A stretch of 32,597 nucleotides of DNA from Oscillospiraceae bacterium (lineage in GTDB: Bacteria; Bacillota; Clostridia; HGM11514). Position numbers and translations under genes: made by a program. Location of the stretch: assembly GCA_015068925.1 (NCBI GenBank), contig SVJP01000006.1:1-32597 (forward strand), in the 5' to 3' direction. This document shows positions 17,044 through 24,318 of this stretch, one piece after another (position 1 is the first letter of the stretch; each line of letters begins with the position of its first letter). Under the pieces are notes generated by a model. That model saw only the letters and a program-made list of their open reading frames with translations. It searched no databases and was not told the DNA's origin.

Positions 17044-17241
17044 ATGAAAGCTTATGTAAAACCGTCTTTGGCGGTAACTCGTTTTACTTCTCAGGAAACC
17101 ATTGCAAATGCATATGATACTCCTACTGTAGGTACTGAAAGTGTTACAATTGATGGTGCACAGGTTAGTGTTCCTGTAACTACTTACAATATCACCAGTT
17201 TGGGAGAAACATCTGCAATGAATCCCCTTCTTGAGCAGTAA
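17044..17241 (+). CDS. Orphan 65-residue peptide with YxxPxL leader-like motif
   Basis: ATG 17044 is 7 nt after AAGGAGGA, and the gene has its own promoter and terminator, so it is a real, probably well expressed gene. The N-terminus MKAYVKPSLAVTRFTSQE contains Y4-V-K-P7-S-L9, the YxxPxL pattern that RRE domains recognise in lasso-peptide leaders. It is followed by ETIANAY and a Thr/Val/Ser-rich remainder (DTPTVGTESVTIDGAQ, VPVTTYNITSLGE) ending NPLLEQ. There are no Cys, no signal peptide and no membrane segment. Similar short Y-x-K-P proteins of unknown role are, from memory, frequent in Clostridia. No cyclase, RRE protein, protease or exporter is adjacent, so a RiPP role is only a hypothesis. 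Confidence 0.8.
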   Translation: MKAYVKPSLAVTRFTSQETIANAYDTPTVGTESVTIDGAQVSVPVTTYNITSLGETSAMNPLLEQ

Positions 17242-17260
17242 TTCTAAATAATTCAATTGA

Positions 17261-17291
17261 AAAAAGACCGATTCATGACCGGTCTTTTTTT
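17261..17291 (+). terminator. Terminator of the small peptide gene
   Basis: AAAAAGACCG (17261-17270) pairs with CGGTCTTTTT (about 17279-17288) and continues into a long T-run. Confidence 0.9.
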
Positions 17292-17309
17292 ATTTTTTTA
17301 AAAAAAGGG

Positions 17310-17359
17310 TTGACAGAAATAGAAAAAAGCTTTATAATAATACTTGAACAATCGTTCAA
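17310..17359 (+). promoter_or_regulatory. Metal-operon promoter and ArsR/SmtB operator
   Basis: TTGACA (17310-17315), 17 bp, TATAAT (17333-17338). Directly after it is the inverted repeat TTGAAC (17344-17349), 4 nt, GTTCAA (17354-17359). This is the classic palindrome bound by SmtB/CzrA/CadC-type repressors, and it covers the transcription start. The next gene encodes such a repressor, so autoregulation relieved by metal is expected. Confidence 0.85.
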
Positions 17360-17382
17360 TTGTTAAAGTGAAGGTGATAATG

Positions 17383-17733
17383 ATGCATACACCCCAATGT
17401 GATTATTTACATGCGCATCCTGATGTAATTGACCGAATTACGAAAAAGCTTCCGCCCCAAGAACATTTGTATGATTTGGCAGAACTTTATAAGGTGTTTG
17501 GAGACAGCACCAGAATCAGACTTCTCTATGTACTGATGGAAGAGGAGCTTTGTGTTTGTGATTTGGCGGCACTGTTAGGAATGTCTTTGTCTGCAGTTTC
17601 CCATCAGCTGCGGATTTTGAAGCAGGCGCGCTTGGTGAAATTTCGCAAAGAAGGAAAGACCGTTTTTTATTCTCTGGCAGATAATCATGTGAAAACGATA
17701 ATTGCACAGGGGATGGAACATATCGAGGAATAA
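17383..17733 (+). CDS. ArsR/SmtB-family metal-sensing repressor
   Basis: 116 residues, winged helix. The DNA-binding helix region is LAALLGMSLSAVSHQLRILKQ. Metal ligands of two known site types are visible. ELCVCD (Cys57, Cys59) with N-terminal Cys6 and nearby His residues matches the alpha3N site of CadC. Asp100, His102, His113 and Glu116 have the spacing of the alpha5 site of CzrA/SmtB, with Glu replacing the last His. Zn, Cd or Pb sensing is therefore likely. The start could be 17380 or 17383; AAGGTG favours 17383. First gene of the operon with an HMA protein and P-type ATPase. Confidence 0.92.
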   Translation: MHTPQCDYLHAHPDVIDRITKKLPPQEHLYDLAELYKVFGDSTRIRLLYVLMEEELCVCDLAALLGMSLSAVSHQLRILKQARLVKFRKEGKTVFYSLADNHVKTIIAQGMEHIEE

Positions 17734-17749
17734 GAAAGGAACTATTACA

Positions 17750-17968
17750 ATGAAAAAAGTATATCGTATAGAAAATTTGGATTGCGCTCATTGTGCTGCA
17801 AAAATGGAACAAGCAATTGGAAAATTGGATGGAGTAGAGTCGGTTTCTATCAGTTTCCTGACGCAAAAGCTAATTCTGAATACAGAGGAAAGCAAGCTGG
17901 AACAGATTTTGACGGAAGCAGAAAAGATTTGCAAAAAAATTGAACCGGATTGTGCGATAAAGAGGTAA
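17750..17968 (+). CDS. Stand-alone heavy-metal-associated (HMA) domain protein
   Basis: 72 residues forming a single ferredoxin-like HMA domain. IENLDCAHCAAKMEQAI holds the metal-binding C-x-x-C (Cys12, Cys15). The LDCAHCA form resembles the N-terminal domain of Zn/Cd/Pb ATPases rather than copper chaperones (GMTCxxC). It sits 4 bp before an ATPase gene that lacks this domain, so it looks like the ATPase's metal-binding domain encoded separately. AAAGGA precedes the ATG at 17750. Confidence 0.92.
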   Translation: MKKVYRIENLDCAHCAAKMEQAIGKLDGVESVSISFLTQKLILNTEESKLEQILTEAEKICKKIEPDCAIKR

Positions 17969-17972
17969 TGGT

Positions 17973-19799
17973 ATGAACAAAAAAAGAAAAAAGCTGCTCA
18001 TCAGAATTCTGATTAGTGTGGCGTTGTTTGTTATCTGTATGTTATTGCAGGATCAAACCACTCCTTATTTGCTTCTGGTTTCCTATCTGATCGCCGGTGG
18101 AGATGTGTTGTTTTGTGCCATCCGCAACTTGTTTCGCGGTCAGGTATTTGATGAAAAAATTTTGATGGCAATTGCAACGGTCGGAGCAGTTTTATTGCAG
18201 GAATTTCCCGAGGCTGTATTTGTTATGGTGTTTTATCAGGTCGGGGAATTGTTTCAAAGCTATGCAGTGGAGAAAAGCCGAAATTCCATTGCACAGTTGA
18301 TGGCGCTCGCTCCTGACAGTGCATGGATTGAAGAACAAGGAACGTTGAATGAGGTTTGTCCTGAAAAAATTGAAATAGGGCAAATTGTGGTGGTTAAGCC
18401 GGGAGAAAAGATTCCTGTGGATGGTGTTGTGGAATTTGGTAATTCTTGTTTGGATATGGCTGCGCTGACGGGAGAAGCTTTACCTCGTGACGTTGCAGTA
18501 GGCGATGAAGTCATCAGCGGATGCATCAATCTGAAAGGTGTTTTAAAAATTCGTGCAAGCAAGGAATTTTCTGATTCGATGGTATCAAAAATTTTGGAAT
18601 TGGTGGAAAATGCTGTTTCTACAAAAGCAAAAACAGAGCAATTTATCACCCGATTTTCCCGTTGGTATACTCCTGTTGTGGTGGCTTTTGCCGTTTTTTT
18701 GGCAATGCTTCCTCCTTTGTTCGGATGGGGAGCATTGGGGATGTGGTGCCATAGAGCATTGAATTTTTTGGTAGTGTCTTGTCCTTGTGCTTTGGTAATT
18801 TCTGTGCCCTTATCTTTTTTTGGCGGAATCGGGAAAGCTTCCCGTCAAGGAATTTTAATCAAAGGTTCTCAGTTCGTTGAGGTGTTAGAACGGGTCACTA
18901 CCGTAGTTTTTGATAAAACCGGAACGTTGACCAAGGGATGCTTTTCGGTGGTGCAAATCAAAAGCAATGACCCTGAGGAAACACTTCGTCTGGCAGCTAT
19001 AGCGGAAAGCGCTTCCAATCATCCCATTGCCCAATCCTTACGACAGGCTTACGGAAAGGAAATTCCAACCGTTTCTCAAGCAGAAGAATTGGCAGGCTTT
19101 GGAATCAAAGCGATTATCGAAGGAAAAGAAGTATTGGCAGGCAATCAGCGGCTGATGGAACAATACGGGATTCCCACTCAAGATTGTGAAGGAGTCGGAA
19201 CGCGAGTGTTTGTGGCGGTGAATGGTGTGTTTTACGGCGTCATTTTGATTGCGGATCAACTGAAAGAACAAGCTGTCACAGCGGTGGAGCAATTAAAAAA
19301 ACAAGGCGTTAGTCGTATCATGTTGTGTACAGGAGATGAGGAAACGACAACCAAAGAAATAGCGAAGTGCTTGAAAATAGAAGAAATGTATGCACAATTA
19401 CTTCCTCAGGATAAGGTTTCTCTGATGAGGGGAATTTTGGAATCGGAGCAGAAAGGAAGTGTATTATTTTCAGGAGACGGCATCAACGATGCTCCTGTTC
19501 TGGCGTTGGCGGATGTAGGTGTTGCCATGGGTGCCTTAGGGTCAGATGCGGCAATTGAAGCGGCAGATGTGGTGTTGATGGATGATAACCCTGAAAAAAT
19601 ACCCCAAGCAATTTGTATTGCCAAGAAAACGATGGGGATTGTACGGCAAAACATTGGCTTTGCCTTGGGAATTAAATTGACGGTATTACTATTGAGTGCT
19701 TTTGGCATAACCGGAATGTGGGAAGCAGTATTTGCGGATGTGGGCGTGTCTGTTCTTGCCATCTGCAATGCTATGCGTACTCTTTACGGGAAAAAGTGA
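17973..19799 (+). CDS. Zn/Cd/Pb-type P1B ATPase (CadA/ZntA-like), no N-terminal HMA
   Basis: 608 residues. An inner-membrane efflux pump for divalent soft metals. Phosphorylation Asp314 in DKTGTLTKG, actuator TGEALP, transport motif Cys270-Pro-Cys272 (SCPCALV), HP motif SNHPIAQSL, hinge GDGINDAPVLA, and the last helices IKLTVLLLSAF and MWEAVFADVGVSVLAICNA. That Lys and Asp pair is typical of the Zn/Cd subgroup. It begins directly at the first membrane helices, with the HMA domain supplied by the preceding gene. Co-regulated with the repressor at 17383. No terminator is evident after it. Confidence 0.95.
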   Translation: MNKKRKKLLIRILISVALFVICMLLQDQTTPYLLLVSYLIAGGDVLFCAIRNLFRGQVFDEKILMAIATVGAVLLQEFPEAVFVMVFYQVGELFQSYAVEKSRNSIAQLMALAPDSAWIEEQGTLNEVCPEKIEIGQIVVVKPGEKIPVDGVVEFGNSCLDMAALTGEALPRDVAVGDEVISGCINLKGVLKIRASKEFSDSMVSKILELVENAVSTKAKTEQFITRFSRWYTPVVVAFAVFLAMLPPLFGWGALGMWCHRALNFLVVSCPCALVISVPLSFFGGIGKASRQGILIKGSQFVEVLERVTTVVFDKTGTLTKGCFSVVQIKSNDPEETLRLAAIAESASNHPIAQSLRQAYGKEIPTVSQAEELAGFGIKAIIEGKEVLAGNQRLMEQYGIPTQDCEGVGTRVFVAVNGVFYGVILIADQLKEQAVTAVEQLKKQGVSRIMLCTGDEETTTKEIAKCLKIEEMYAQLLPQDKVSLMRGILESEQKGSVLFSGDGINDAPVLALADVGVAMGALGSDAAIEAADVVLMDDNPEKIPQAICIAKKTMGIVRQNIGFALGIKLTVLLLSAFGITGMWEAVFADVGVSVLAICNAMRTLYGKK

Positions 19800-19827
19800 T
19801 GGTACATTTTATTGCTTCGTGACATCA

Positions 19828-19876
19828 TAATTTCAGCAAAGATGAAATTAACGAATTGCACCTTAGGTGCATGAAA
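19828..19876 (+). repeat. Palindromic leader of the phosphotriesterase-family gene
   Basis: TAATTTCA (19828-19835) pairs with TGAAATTA (19843-19850). After 6 nt comes TGCAC-CTTAG-GTGCA (19857-19871), then TGAA. The order (TTTCA hairpin, AATT, GC-rich mini-hairpin, TGAA) parallels the leader at 3314-3426, so it may be a shorter member of the same family. No clear promoter is visible in 19800-19909. Confidence 0.55.
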
Positions 19877-19909
19877 GACGATTCCAAACAAAGAAAGGAT
19901 GATCAATTG

Positions 19910-20944
19910 ATGAACTATATACAGACTGTGACGGGCCGGATTTCTCCCGATGAAATGGGGTTTACATTGCCCCATGAGCATGTATTCTGGGATTTGAGCT
20001 TTTATTTGCCTGCAGATTTGAAGGATACGGATGAAACAGATGAAAGAAAGCAACCGGTATGCCCCCAAAATCTTGCGCAAATGAAATATCACTTAACAGA
20101 TTATCCCGATAACGTGATACAGCAGGATATGGAGATTGCATTAAAGGAGCTGAATTGGTATCAAGAAGCAGGGGGTGTGACCATTTGCGACAATGGCAGT
20201 TACGGACTGAACTGTGACCCTGTGATGCTTCGTGAGGCTTCCCAAAGAAGCGGTGTGCAGATTGTTCGCGGAACAGGAGCATATCAGGGAATTACATTAC
20301 CGTCTGAGATAGCAAAACTGGGCGTTGACCGGTTGGCAGAGCTTTTTATCAAAGAAATTGTTGTGGGAATTGGAACCACGGGCATCCAATGCGGATTTAT
20401 TGGTGAAATCGGCTTAAATGCAGGAATGCCTGAACGTTCTATTCGTTCTTTGGCAGCTGCAGCAATTGCGCAAAAAGAGACGGGCGCTGCCATTACTATT
20501 CATCAGCCCGGTCTTGAACATCGTGCCGATGAGATTTTTAAAATAATTGACGAAAATGGTGGAGATATTACAAAAACTGTGATGTGCCATTGTGACCCGT
20601 TTTTGCCGGAGCCTGAGTATATTGACCATATTGCAAAAAGCGGTGCTTATATTTCTTTTGATTTCTTTGGGCTTGAGGCTGTTTTGGGAGGTACGTTATG
20701 GCTTCCCACCGATCGTGACCGAATTGTGGGAATAAAAAAACAGATTGAATTGGGGAATTTAGAACATATTTTAATGTCTCACGACACCGCATATAAGTGT
20801 ATGCTTCGTCAATATGGAGGCTTTGGTTACGGACATATTAAAAAGCATATCATTCCCTTTATGCGATCCTTCGGATATGAGCAGGCATGGATTGATTGTA
20901 TGACTGTAGAAAATCCTAAGCGTGTTTTCAGCTTGGAAGTATAG
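19910..20944 (+). CDS. Phosphotriesterase-family amidohydrolase (PHP/lactonase-like)
   Basis: 344 residues. Metal motif TLPHEHVFWD (His22, His24) opens the barrel, ITIHQPG and VMCHCDP carry the two later His residues, and SHDTAYK carries the last metal Asp. GFIGEIG has Glu where classical phosphotriesterase has the carboxylated Lys, as described for the E. coli PHP protein. Family members hydrolyse lactones or phosphate esters; the natural substrate here is unknown. The ATG at 19910 is preferred (AAAGGA upstream); an earlier frame opening at 19856 lies inside a palindrome. It is 110 bp after the ATPase and its stop codon abuts repeat copy 2. Confidence 0.88.
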   Translation: MNYIQTVTGRISPDEMGFTLPHEHVFWDLSFYLPADLKDTDETDERKQPVCPQNLAQMKYHLTDYPDNVIQQDMEIALKELNWYQEAGGVTICDNGSYGLNCDPVMLREASQRSGVQIVRGTGAYQGITLPSEIAKLGVDRLAELFIKEIVVGIGTTGIQCGFIGEIGLNAGMPERSIRSLAAAAIAQKETGAAITIHQPGLEHRADEIFKIIDENGGDITKTVMCHCDPFLPEPEYIDHIAKSGAYISFDFFGLEAVLGGTLWLPTDRDRIVGIKKQIELGNLEHILMSHDTAYKCMLRQYGGFGYGHIKKHIIPFMRSFGYEQAWIDCMTVENPKRVFSLEV

Positions 20945-21068
20945 TTGAAAAAGTCGGACTGCCGGGAGTAATTAAAAAATAAAAGAGATTGATTATAAAT
21001 TTCTAAATATAAAACAAAAAACCGTCAGGAAAATAAACGAAATTCCCTGACGGTTACTTGCTTTTATA
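20944..21068 (-). repeat. Intergenic repeat family, copy 2 (reverse orientation)
   Basis: Read on the minus strand it has AAAGCAAG, a hairpin of AACCGTCAGG type with T-tract, an AT spacer containing TTAGAAATTTATAATC (compare TTAGAAATTCATAATT in copy 3), and GGCAGTCCGACTTTTTCAAC. One end coincides with the stop codon of the phosphotriesterase-family gene. Confidence 0.8.
21012..21056 (-). terminator. Terminator of beta-lactamase-like operon, supplied by repeat copy 2
   Basis: On the minus strand AACCGTCAGGGAA pairs with TTTCCTGACGGTT, followed by TTTTGTTTTAT. It lies about 95 bp past the stop of the gene at 21150 and would end that operon. The stretch 21069-21149 shows nothing else. Confidence 0.75.
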
Positions 21069-21149
21069 AAAAAGATATTTGTTTGCTGTGCTCTCCCATA
21101 AATCGTAGAGCCTAACATACCCATAATCAAAAGAACGAAGCAGCTTTTT

Positions 21150-22043
21150 TCATTCTTCTGAATTCCCTTTGTCGTTAAAAAAATTGTACGTAATTTCTGA
21201 CAGTTTGGCAATTGCCTGGTGACTGTCCCAACTGCTCCGGGTATTGTTTACCATGGCGCAAATCACATAATCTCCTTTGGGAGAAAATACAATTCCTACA
21301 TCAGCTTGAATATCGTCTGTTTCTCCTGTTTTATTGGCAATTTTGGTGCCTTCGGGGAGAAGAGCAGGAATTTTCTCTCTTCTTGTTTGACCCAACAACA
21401 GCTTTAACATTTCTTCATCATATTTGGGAGAAATACATTCTTTTCGGTAAATTTTTTCCAATGCAATACCACAATCTGTGACACAGGAATAATTGATTCC
21501 GGGAACCAGATATCCCGGGTCGTAATCAAACAACATCATCCCGTCTTGGGTTTGTGTGCAGCCGAGTTTTGCGGCGGTTTCATTCACATATTCTGCACCC
21601 TTATAAAAATCGCCATTTCCAATATAGGTTACCACTTCATTGGAGGCTGCATTTTCACTGTAAATAATCATTCGCTTTACTGTGTCCAGAATTTCAGGTG
21701 AAGAAGAAATCAACCCTTCCTGCAGTGCACGGTAAAACGCAATCATACGAAACATTTTAATCACGCTGGCAGGCTGCAATTGTTGGTTCTGATATTCCAA
21801 AACAGAATCAGAATCCAGGTGCTTTACATAAAAGGACCAGTCACCGCCGATTCCTGCGATTGCTTCTTCTACCTGTTCTCTTAACGGTTTCATATCAACG
21901 GGTTCGGGAGTCGGTTCCGGTGTTATCTCCACCGCAACCGGCTTCGCGGTAAGGGATGACACTGCAACGCCTGTCAGAACACTGCCAATTATCAGGATGG
22001 CGGCAAGAGTGATGAGTAATGATTTCCATTCTCTTTTATTCAT
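21150..22043 (-). CDS. Membrane-anchored serine beta-lactamase-fold protein
   Basis: 297 residues. A single N-terminal membrane anchor (residues 10-32) is followed by a Pro/Glu-rich linker (TPEPTPEPVD) and a class A beta-lactamase-type domain. The SxxK motif is PASVIKM (Ser93, Lys96), the SDN-like motif is SEN (129-131), and KTG is at 238-240. I see no clear Glu166-type omega-loop signature. It may therefore be a penicillin-binding or cell-wall-associated homologue rather than a resistance enzyme. It starts 12 bp after the repeat-bearing zinc-ribbon gene and probably shares its 0A-box promoter. Confidence 0.85.
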   Translation of the reverse strand: MNKREWKSLLITLAAILIIGSVLTGVAVSSLTAKPVAVEITPEPTPEPVDMKPLREQVEEAIAGIGGDWSFYVKHLDSDSVLEYQNQQLQPASVIKMFRMIAFYRALQEGLISSSPEILDTVKRMIIYSENAASNEVVTYIGNGDFYKGAEYVNETAAKLGCTQTQDGMMLFDYDPGYLVPGINYSCVTDCGIALEKIYRKECISPKYDEEMLKLLLGQTRREKIPALLPEGTKIANKTGETDDIQADVGIVFSPKGDYVICAMVNNTRSSWDSHQAIAKLSEITYNFFNDKGNSEE

Positions 22044-22055
22044 AAAAACACCTTT

Positions 22056-22590
22056 CTACGGAGTATAGACACAATTTCCGTTCTCGTCGTAAACTTCATA
22101 TCCGTCTGCCTTATGTTGATTTGCTAAATTTACTGCATTGGAGTATACTGCAAAAGCACCAAGCTGAGAAGATTTATCTCCTGCAAATTTTTGCACATAA
22201 TAAAGTCCCGTATATTCCGAGGAACTTGTAGACGAAGTGGTACTTGGGGTATAGATGCAATTGCCATAGTCGTCATAAACTTCATATCCGTCTGCTGCAT
22301 TTTTATCGGCTAAATTGATGGCGTTGCTTAATATTGCAAAAGCGCCAAGCTGAGAAGATTTATCTCCTGCAAATTTTTGTACATAATAAAGTCCCGTATA
22401 TCCCGAGGAACTTGTAGACGAAGTGGTGCTTGGAGCATAGATGCAATTTCCATAGACATCGTATACTTCATAGCCGTATGCCGCATTTTTGTCAGCTAAA
22501 TTGATGGCGTTGCTTAACACTGCAAAAGCGCCAAGCTGAGAAGCTTTATCCCCCGCAAATTTTTGCACATAATATAGTCCCGTGTATCCT
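22056..22590 (-). repeat. Three tandem 186-bp coding repeats
   Basis: The marker TAAAGTCCCG (or TATAGTCCCG) recurs at 22201, 22387 and 22573, an exact 186-bp period (62 codons). The two linkers are nearly identical in nucleotides (GAGGAACTTGTAGACGAAGT in both), showing recent duplication or gene conversion. Confidence 0.9.
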
Positions 22591-23303
22591 GAGGAGGCAG
22601 TAGGGGTTGGGATGGGTTGAGGAATTTCGTCAAATAACCCTGAAACATCAAGGATATCTCCCGGTAAACCAACCATTCTTTTCTTTTGGCTGGAGGATGT
22701 CAAAAAGGAAAAATCCGTACTTTGATTATCGTAAAAAATGGTTGCGCCGAAATTGGCATACGCATCCTGAGAGGAGCTGTAAACAAAAACCGTTCCTGTT
22801 GTTTGTTCAATTATTTTGCCTTTAACAACTGCTCCTGACGAATCTAACTTCTGTTCATAAATTGTTACCGTGCTGTCTTGATATTTGGGAATGACAACGA
22901 ACAACTCCTGACCACCGCAATGAACCACATTGGGATTTTGAATCCCCAATTTGCTTGTCCAGACCGAAAGGTCAGACACCGAAGCGGTTGCTCCCAAAAC
23001 AGAGACCTTTCCTTGAGATACTTTTTCAAAATCAGAATTGATTTCATAGCTCGGCGTTTCTTGTGTCATCTGGTTATTGCCTGACAAATTTGGTTTCAAA
23101 ACGGAGCCGAAGAACACAATCATAGCAATAATGAGTAATAAGCAAACGCCTATGATGACAGAAATCAACAAGGCATGATTTTTTTGTTTTTGGGAACCCA
23201 TGTTGTTTGGTATGTACTGACTTTCTCTTCTCAGAGCATTTCCGCATCTGTGACAATGAGTATCATTTTGATTGACTTGTGTACCGCATTTTGAACAAAA
23301 CAA
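22056..23303 (-). CDS. Zinc-ribbon membrane protein with three tandem SPOR-like repeats
   Basis: 415 residues. The N-terminal zinc ribbon has FCSKCG and CHRCG, then one membrane helix (about residues 45-67, LLISVIIGVCLLLIIAMIVFF). An unknown extracytoplasmic region (70-235) follows, then three 62-residue repeats. Each has LYYVQKFAGDK, SQLGAFA, SNAINLADK and GYEVYD-x-x-GNCIY, joined by Ser/Thr linkers. The repeat resembles the GAF/A-x-x-GY-x-V-x-D segments found in clostridial cell-wall amidases and SPOR-like domains, so peptidoglycan binding is plausible. The start is TTG at 23303: GGAGG is 8 nt upstream, whereas the GTG at 23312 overlaps that site. First gene of a two-gene operon with 21150-22043. 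Confidence 0.82.
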   Translation of the reverse strand: MFCSKCGTQVNQNDTHCHRCGNALRRESQYIPNNMGSQKQKNHALLISVIIGVCLLLIIAMIVFFGSVLKPNLSGNNQMTQETPSYEINSDFEKVSQGKVSVLGATASVSDLSVWTSKLGIQNPNVVHCGGQELFVVIPKYQDSTVTIYEQKLDSSGAVVKGKIIEQTTGTVFVYSSSQDAYANFGATIFYDNQSTDFSFLTSSSQKKRMVGLPGDILDVSGLFDEIPQPIPTPTASSGYTGLYYVQKFAGDKASQLGAFAVLSNAINLADKNAAYGYEVYDVYGNCIYAPSTTSSTSSSGYTGLYYVQKFAGDKSSQLGAFAILSNAINLADKNAADGYEVYDDYGNCIYTPSTTSSTSSSEYTGLYYVQKFAGDKSSQLGAFAVYSNAVNLANQHKADGYEVYDENGNCVYTP

Positions 23304-23321
23304 TGTTATCACCTCCTTTTT

Positions 23322-23385
23322 ATCATACCATAAACAACCTCTTTTGTCAATTCATTTTCGACATAAAAACAGGTGATTTTCGACA
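23322..23385 (-). promoter_or_regulatory. Minus-strand promoter with two tandem 0A boxes
   Basis: On the minus strand TTGACA (23345-23350), 17 bp, TATGAT (23322-23327). Upstream of the -35 are two exact TGTCGAA boxes at 23357-23363 and 23379-23385. They have the same orientation, are 22 bp apart (about two helical turns), and lie inside a direct repeat ATTTTCGACATAAAA(A)CAGGTG. This is the layout of Spo0A-activated sigma-A promoters. Confidence 0.75.
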
Positions 23386-23424
23386 TAAAACAGGTGATTT
23401 GCCAAGGTTTTCCTTTCATTTTTA

Positions 23425-23453
23425 TTGACAAAAGCCCTGTTTTGGTGTACAAT
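23425..23453 (+). promoter_or_regulatory. Promoter of coaX
   Basis: TTGACA (23425-23430), 17 bp, TACAAT (23448-23453). It is divergent from the 0A-box promoter, with the two boxes about 40 bp upstream of its -35. Confidence 0.8.
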
Positions 23454-23497
23454 AAAAAACAGAACGAACTTATGACAACAGGAAGGAGGATTCAAAT

Positions 23498-23527
23498 TTG
23501 TTTTCTGATACGGGAAAATTGATTTGA
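23498..23527 (+). CDS. Possible 9-codon leader cistron before coaX
   Basis: The strong ribosome binding site AAGGAGGA (23483-23490) is 7 nt before TTG 23498, which opens a frame of nine codons ending in TGA at 23525-23527. That stop overlaps the coaX ATG (TGATG). The coaX start itself has only a weak binding site, so translational coupling is likely. No upstream start in the coaX frame explains the strong site. Confidence 0.4.
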   Translation: MFSDTGKLI

Positions 23528-24318
23528 TGGATAAAAGGATGTTACTTTTGGTTGATGTGGGAAATACGAATATTGTATTCGGTATTTATCAGGAAGACAC
23601 CCTGGTCAGCAGTTTTCGGATGTCTACTCAGGCGGATCGTTCTCTGGATGAGATGGGTGTGCTGATTTTACAATTTCTGGCACTGAAGAATGTGAAAGCG
23701 GAAGAAATTGAAGATATTATTCTTGCTTCGGTTGTACCACAGATTATGTATCCTTTGTGTAAAGCGTTAAAATCCTATGTGGGAAGAGAACCCATTGTGG
23801 TGGATGGTTCGATGAATTTGGGTATGAAAAATAAATATGATAATCCAAAAGAAGTGGGCGCTGACAGGCTGGTCAATGCTGTTGCAGCAAAGGAATTGTA
23901 CGGTACGCCTTGTATTATTGTGGATTTCGGAACGGCAACCACCTTTTGTGCCATTGACAAAAACGGAGATTATTTGGGCGGTTCCATTTTGCCCGGTATT
24001 AAAATTTCTTTAGATGCACTTTTTTCCAAAACGGCAAAGCTGCCGAAAATTGAAATTGAGGACCCGGGAAAAATCATTGGAACCAATACAGTCACCAGTA
24101 TGCAATCCGGTATTTTTTACGGTTATGTGGGCTCGGTTGATTATATCGTAGATGAAATGACAAAGGAATTGGGCGGCGATACGAAGGTGGTTGCAACGGG
24201 CGGACTTTCTTCTTTGATTTCCACCAAATCCAAAACCATTCAGACAATCGACCGTAAATTAACCTTAAAAGGGTTAAAGCTGATTTATGACCGTCTGAAA
24301 AAAGGAGAACTCAAATGA
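23527..24318 (+). CDS. coaX: Type III pantothenate kinase
   Basis: 263 residues, normal length. First step of coenzyme A synthesis: ATP-dependent phosphorylation of pantothenate, cytoplasmic. The ASKHA fold is shown by LLLVDVGNTNIVFG near the N-terminus, KEVGADRLVNAV (GADR), IIVDFGTATTFCAID with its catalytic-region Asp, GGSILPGI and VVATGGLS. The ATG at 23527 is used; an internal ATG at 23539 (MLLLVDVGNTN) is the other candidate. The last codons overlap the next start as ATGA. Confidence 0.95.
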   Translation: MDKRMLLLVDVGNTNIVFGIYQEDTLVSSFRMSTQADRSLDEMGVLILQFLALKNVKAEEIEDIILASVVPQIMYPLCKALKSYVGREPIVVDGSMNLGMKNKYDNPKEVGADRLVNAVAAKELYGTPCIIVDFGTATTFCAIDKNGDYLGGSILPGIKISLDALFSKTAKLPKIEIEDPGKIIGTNTVTSMQSGIFYGYVGSVDYIVDEMTKELGGDTKVVATGGLSSLISTKSKTIQTIDRKLTLKGLKLIYDRLKKGELK

